21,891 nt of DNA from Apostichopus leukothele (lineage: Eukaryota; Echinodermata; Holothuroidea; Aspidochirotida; Stichopodidae): positions 1 through 21,891 of the forward strand of contig JAAAKB020096673.1 in the NCBI GenBank assembly GCA_010014835.2, read 5' to 3'. Within the stretch, counting starts at the first letter, position 1; the number at the start of each line of letters is the position of its first letter. Positions 1 to 21,891 of the stretch are shown here, one piece after another. Below the pieces are notes generated by a model, which ran no database searches, was not told the origin of the DNA, and saw only the letters and a program-made list of their open reading frames with translations. The position numbers and the translations under genes were made by a program.

Positions 1-139
1 GCAGCTGTATGTTACTTAGGCCACATACTGTAATATACTGCATACCTTAACACATGATACTGCAGCTGTATGTTACTTAGGCCACATACTGTAATATACT
101 GCATACCTTAACACATGATACTGCAGCTGTATGTTACTA
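1..139. repeat. 61-bp tandem repeat, about 2.3 copies, running off the window edge
   Basis: The unit begins GCAGCTGTATGTTACTTAGG and recurs at 1, 62 and 123. The first two copies look identical and the third breaks off after about 16 bases. The window starts inside the array, so more copies may lie to the left. It is downstream of the FASN stop codon. Confidence 0.9.
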
Positions 140-622
140 GGATATTCAACAAAACTGCTAAACTATCACTTGTGTTGATTTAGACAGTTTTTTATATTTA
201 TATAAAGAAAAGTTCACAATGATATTCCAATTCAGCAAAACCTGCTCCACTGCATATTGATTCCATAATAGATGTATTTGGTAGTTTTGAGTAAGAACAA
301 AGAAGCTTAAAATACTAAAAATGGATCAAAGGAGCTCATTTTGTCGATTTCAATTATTCCACATTGAAGCCAGATGTGTGCTCTATCACTTCAATAATAG
401 AACTGTATGAAAACAATATGAAATGCATAAAAGGAAAGACAATTTAAACACACAAAAAACAATATGAGAACATTTATAGACTCTTAAAGAATAGTCTGCT
501 TAAACTTTGAAAGTAACTGATCGGCTGATGACTCAACAGATGTTTAAAGAGTCTCTTCTCTTATTCAAACTAAACAACCACCATTGATCCTGTTGGTCAT
601 AAGTCATTACCATGGCTACTCA
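140..622 (-). other. FASN: FASN 3'UTR and downstream flank
   Basis: No coding sequence was found. No canonical AATAAA or ATTAAA occurs on the minus strand here. The best candidates are weak TATAAA/AATATA variants at 191-202, followed downstream by a GT-rich stretch (about 140-175). They would give a 3'UTR of roughly 430-450 nt. The 3' end stays uncertain. Confidence 0.4.
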
Positions 623-19963
<19,341 letters not shown>

Positions 19964-19999
19964 CTCTTCTGCTTGGTGATGTACTGCTTTTCAAAGTCA
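19964..19999 (-). other. FASN: 5'UTR end adjoining the start codon, with inferred intron acceptor
   Basis: These 36 bases precede the ATG. Just upstream, on the gene's strand, is a convincing acceptor: a CTAAT branch-like motif, then TATTCTTTCTGTAG (AG at 20000-20001). This suggests the first exon is non-coding and the 5'UTR is spliced. It is an inference from signals only. Confidence 0.55.
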
Positions 20000-20001
20000 C
20001 T

Positions 20002-21328
20002 ACAGAAAGAATACAGTTTTGGATTAGCCAGGACTTCAATTGACTATACCTTAAAACATATCAAAGTTTCAAATGATTAGATGTGTCTACATGGTGTATC
20101 ATTCAATTTTGATCCTGTAATTACAGATTTCAAAGTCAACCCAAGGGAGAACAGTTTCTATGACTGTGGCTGATTATAAATTATCTTCTTATTAAAATAT
20201 AAAACAAGAACCTTTGTGTGGAGCAGTCAATACAATTTTTTAGGACAGTTTCAGGGGTTTGTATAAGAGATACCGCATTGTTAAGTCATTCTGTCGCTTA
20301 TAAATTATAGGCTCAAAGAATTGCTCAAGCGGTTGATGTGTCACAGCAAACTAAAAAAGGAGTCTAGAGCCTTTCACAATAAACAAGTTAGTTGGCAAAA
20401 ACGTTTCTACATTCAGAAATATATGGCAAAGTTATTGGATACCCTGAGAGGATGGACCCTAACCTCTCCTCTCCTGCTCAAGGGAACTCTCCATTTTGAT
20501 TGGCTTATCATTAACATTTATGTGATGATTGCATGGTTACAAGACTTGACCATTGTGCATATGAAATCTGTCCCTCAAACCTGCTAGAACCAGTCTTATG
20601 GCTTGGCAAATTGCAATGAATACAGTTTAACTATAGGCCCATTAATAGCACATGTCAACCTGGAACCTACAGGATTGGGACTAGCTGTGGGAGTGGCCCT
20701 GTAAATATTAAACTAGGGTGGCTGTACTGGTGTGTATAAAGATGGAGGGCACATCTTGAGGTATCAAGAGCTACTGAAGGTTGAGCTCCACAATAATTGT
20801 GTCACATGCATCCCCCCTAAGTATTCTTCATTCAAAGTAGGCTATATTGTGGGAATGAAAATACTCTTACTCATTATCCAATGACTGAATATTTCCCTTC
20901 ATTAGGCCTGGACACATTGACACGACACAACTCAAGGACATGACATGACAAATGATGTGGGCTGCAAATCATGAACCCTGACCTTGTTTCAAACCTTGTG
21001 GGAAACCCTGCCAGTACTCATAATTTGACAATGTTCATATAGGATCATACTTAAAACTGTAATGTAAATGGTACAATGGTAAATGTATGGGTACATGAAC
21101 TTTCATATACTGAAGCCGGTACAGTACAAATACAAGTAGAGTTTTAACCAGAAGCTGCGGGCGGCTAAGTGATTCCTTGGCAAACTTTAAATGAAATCGT
21201 TAGTAGCCTAGACTCATCAATATTTCCAGGTTTGAATATTGTTACTTGTGTTACCTCACATGTAGACAAGTGTTATAATACAGTATAGGCAAGGTTGTTT
21301 TTTTCTGAAACAAATAGTTATGAAACTC
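20002..21328 (-). other. Inferred 5'UTR intron; no gene seen
   Basis: This is AT-rich sequence with no recognisable protein on either strand. Open frames here (for example 20321-20587 on the plus strand) show no known motif. It would be the first intron if the donor at 21329-21330 joins the acceptor at 20000-20001. Confidence 0.4.
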
Positions 21329-21680
21329 ACTAGTGCTGAAGAAAGTTACCACTCGATCATCTGAAGGTTTGCTCGAAAGCCGAAAATTCAACCAGGAGCG
21401 ACGGAAAGAAACGACAAAACAAGCCATGATATACTATACTTTATGTCCTATCTACTATCTAGTTCCACGAAACATCAGACGCTGTTGTAAAATCAGCTGT
21501 GGTTTTAGTATACGTGACTGTCGAAATGACTTGTTTTCAAACAAACGTTTTTCGTTGGTCGAAACTGCTTTCACGTTATTTTGATGCAGAGATATATGTG
21601 TAAACAGTACCGTACAGCTCGCACACTTCTGCACGTCTCTGTTTGGGCCATAGAAATAGTTCAATTTCTATGGTTTGGGC
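21329..21680 (-). other. FASN: Inferred first non-coding exon of FASN
   Basis: On the minus strand a strong donor CACTA|GTGAGT lies at 21329-21330, and a weaker alternative GTG|GTAACT at 21348-21349. CpG dinucleotides are visibly denser from about 21350 to 21780 than anywhere else in the window, as is common at animal promoters. The start point is not visible directly; TATA-like motifs upstream suggest about 21660-21690. Upstream ORFs exist in this leader. Confidence 0.35.
21641..21680. repeat. Inverted repeat exactly flanked by 8-bp direct repeats
   Basis: CATAGAAAT (21649-21657) and ATTTCTATG (21664-21672) form a perfect 9-bp inverted repeat around the 6-base loop AGTTCA. Immediately outside, GTTTGGGC occurs as a direct repeat at 21641-21648 and 21673-21680. 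It sits near the inferred transcription start. Confidence 0.85.
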
Positions 21681-21785
21681 CCAGAGCCCTATATATTATC
21701 AGAGACTCTGCTATATATATGACGATGACGCCCTCGGTACGAACGCCAAACAGTTCCCATTCTAAATTTTCCTCGGCTGATTTAG
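21681..21785 (-). promoter_or_regulatory. FASN: Putative FASN core promoter with TATA-like motifs
   Basis: Read on the minus strand, two TATA-like stretches are present: ATATATAG near 21711-21722 and AATATATAGGG near 21687-21698. CpG-containing sequence (GACGATGACGCCCTCGG on the plus strand) flanks them. The placement fits an upstream non-coding exon. No SREBP, LXR or E-box site could be assigned with confidence. Confidence 0.3.
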
Positions 21786-21813
21786 GTAAGGAAATGAAAA
21801 TTTATGGTAGGGC

Positions 21814-21891
21814 CAGTGGCGGATCCGGGTTTTATAATGGGGGGGGGGGGGGATGTGGCCTTTTAGGGTATTTGAAGCCGACTGATCTGGT
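21814..21891. mobile_element. Possible hAT-like DNA transposon/MITE end with a G14 run
   Basis: CAGTGGCGGATCCGGGTTTT starts at 21814. The CAGTGGCGGATCC form resembles terminal inverted repeats of hAT-type non-autonomous elements (family knowledge). A run of 14 G follows at 21839-21852. The other end and any transposase lie outside the window, so the assignment is tentative. Confidence 0.35.

Noticed and set aside
20321-20587. Plus-strand open frame of 88 codons
   Set aside because: It has no recognisable motif, no clear splice context and AT-rich composition like the surrounding intron.
21455-21664. Minus-strand 69-codon frame in the inferred 5' leader
   Set aside because: It could be an upstream ORF, but it has no family likeness and the leader itself is inferred, so it is not called as a gene.

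Overview
This window holds one complete animal type I fatty acid synthase gene (FASN) on the minus strand. It has 25 coding exons, from the ATG at 19961-19963 down to the TGA at 623-625. Every exon is bounded by GT/AG splice sites and all reading phases join. The spliced coding sequence is 7,647 nt, giving a predicted protein of 2,548 residues, close to the roughly 2,510 of vertebrate FASN. No frameshift or premature stop was found. No second protein gene, tRNA, rRNA or CRISPR array could be supported on either strand.

The genome is that of a metazoan. Evidence is the spliceosomal introns (139 nt to about 1.7 kb), the AT-rich non-coding DNA, and long stretches of protein nearly identical to vertebrate FASN (from memory) in KS, ER and KR. 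The compact gene (about 19.3 kb, 25 coding exons against about 42 in human) and GACCT-rich degenerate intronic repeats suggest a marine invertebrate, perhaps an invertebrate deuterostome such as an echinoderm. The species cannot be fixed from this sequence.

Layout from right (5' end of the gene) to left: 21814-21891, a probable DNA-transposon end with a G14 run; about 21330-21780, a CpG-richer segment with TATA-like motifs and a good splice donor, inferred to be promoter plus first non-coding exon; about 20000-21330, an inferred 5'UTR intron; 14567-19963, ketosynthase (KS) exons 1-6; 11850-13956, malonyl/acetyltransferase (AT) exons 7-10; 9415-11376, dehydratase (DH) exons 11-13; 8003-9263, one large exon with the non-catalytic methyltransferase-like (ME) domain; 7234-7382, structural KR segment; 4806-6735, enoylreductase (ER) exons 16-19; 2946-4476 plus the start of exon 23, ketoreductase (KR); 1791-2806, one large exon with the end of KR, ACP and most of thioesterase (TE); 623-1554, end of TE; 1-622, 3'UTR/flank and a 61-bp tandem repeat.

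One polypeptide would carry out the whole cycle. AT loads acetyl and malonyl units onto the ACP phosphopantetheine (Ser2188). KS (Cys167, His299, His339) condenses them. KR, DH and ER reduce the beta carbon using NADPH, and TE (Ser2343, Asp2373, His2526) releases the free fatty acid. The intact C-terminal TE argues for a primary-metabolism FASN rather than an animal FAS-like polyketide synthase. The most notable protein features are a Gly-to-Glu change in the DH HxxxGxxxxP motif, an ME domain whose SAM motif I looks better kept than the human one, and a Ser-rich ACP-TE linker.
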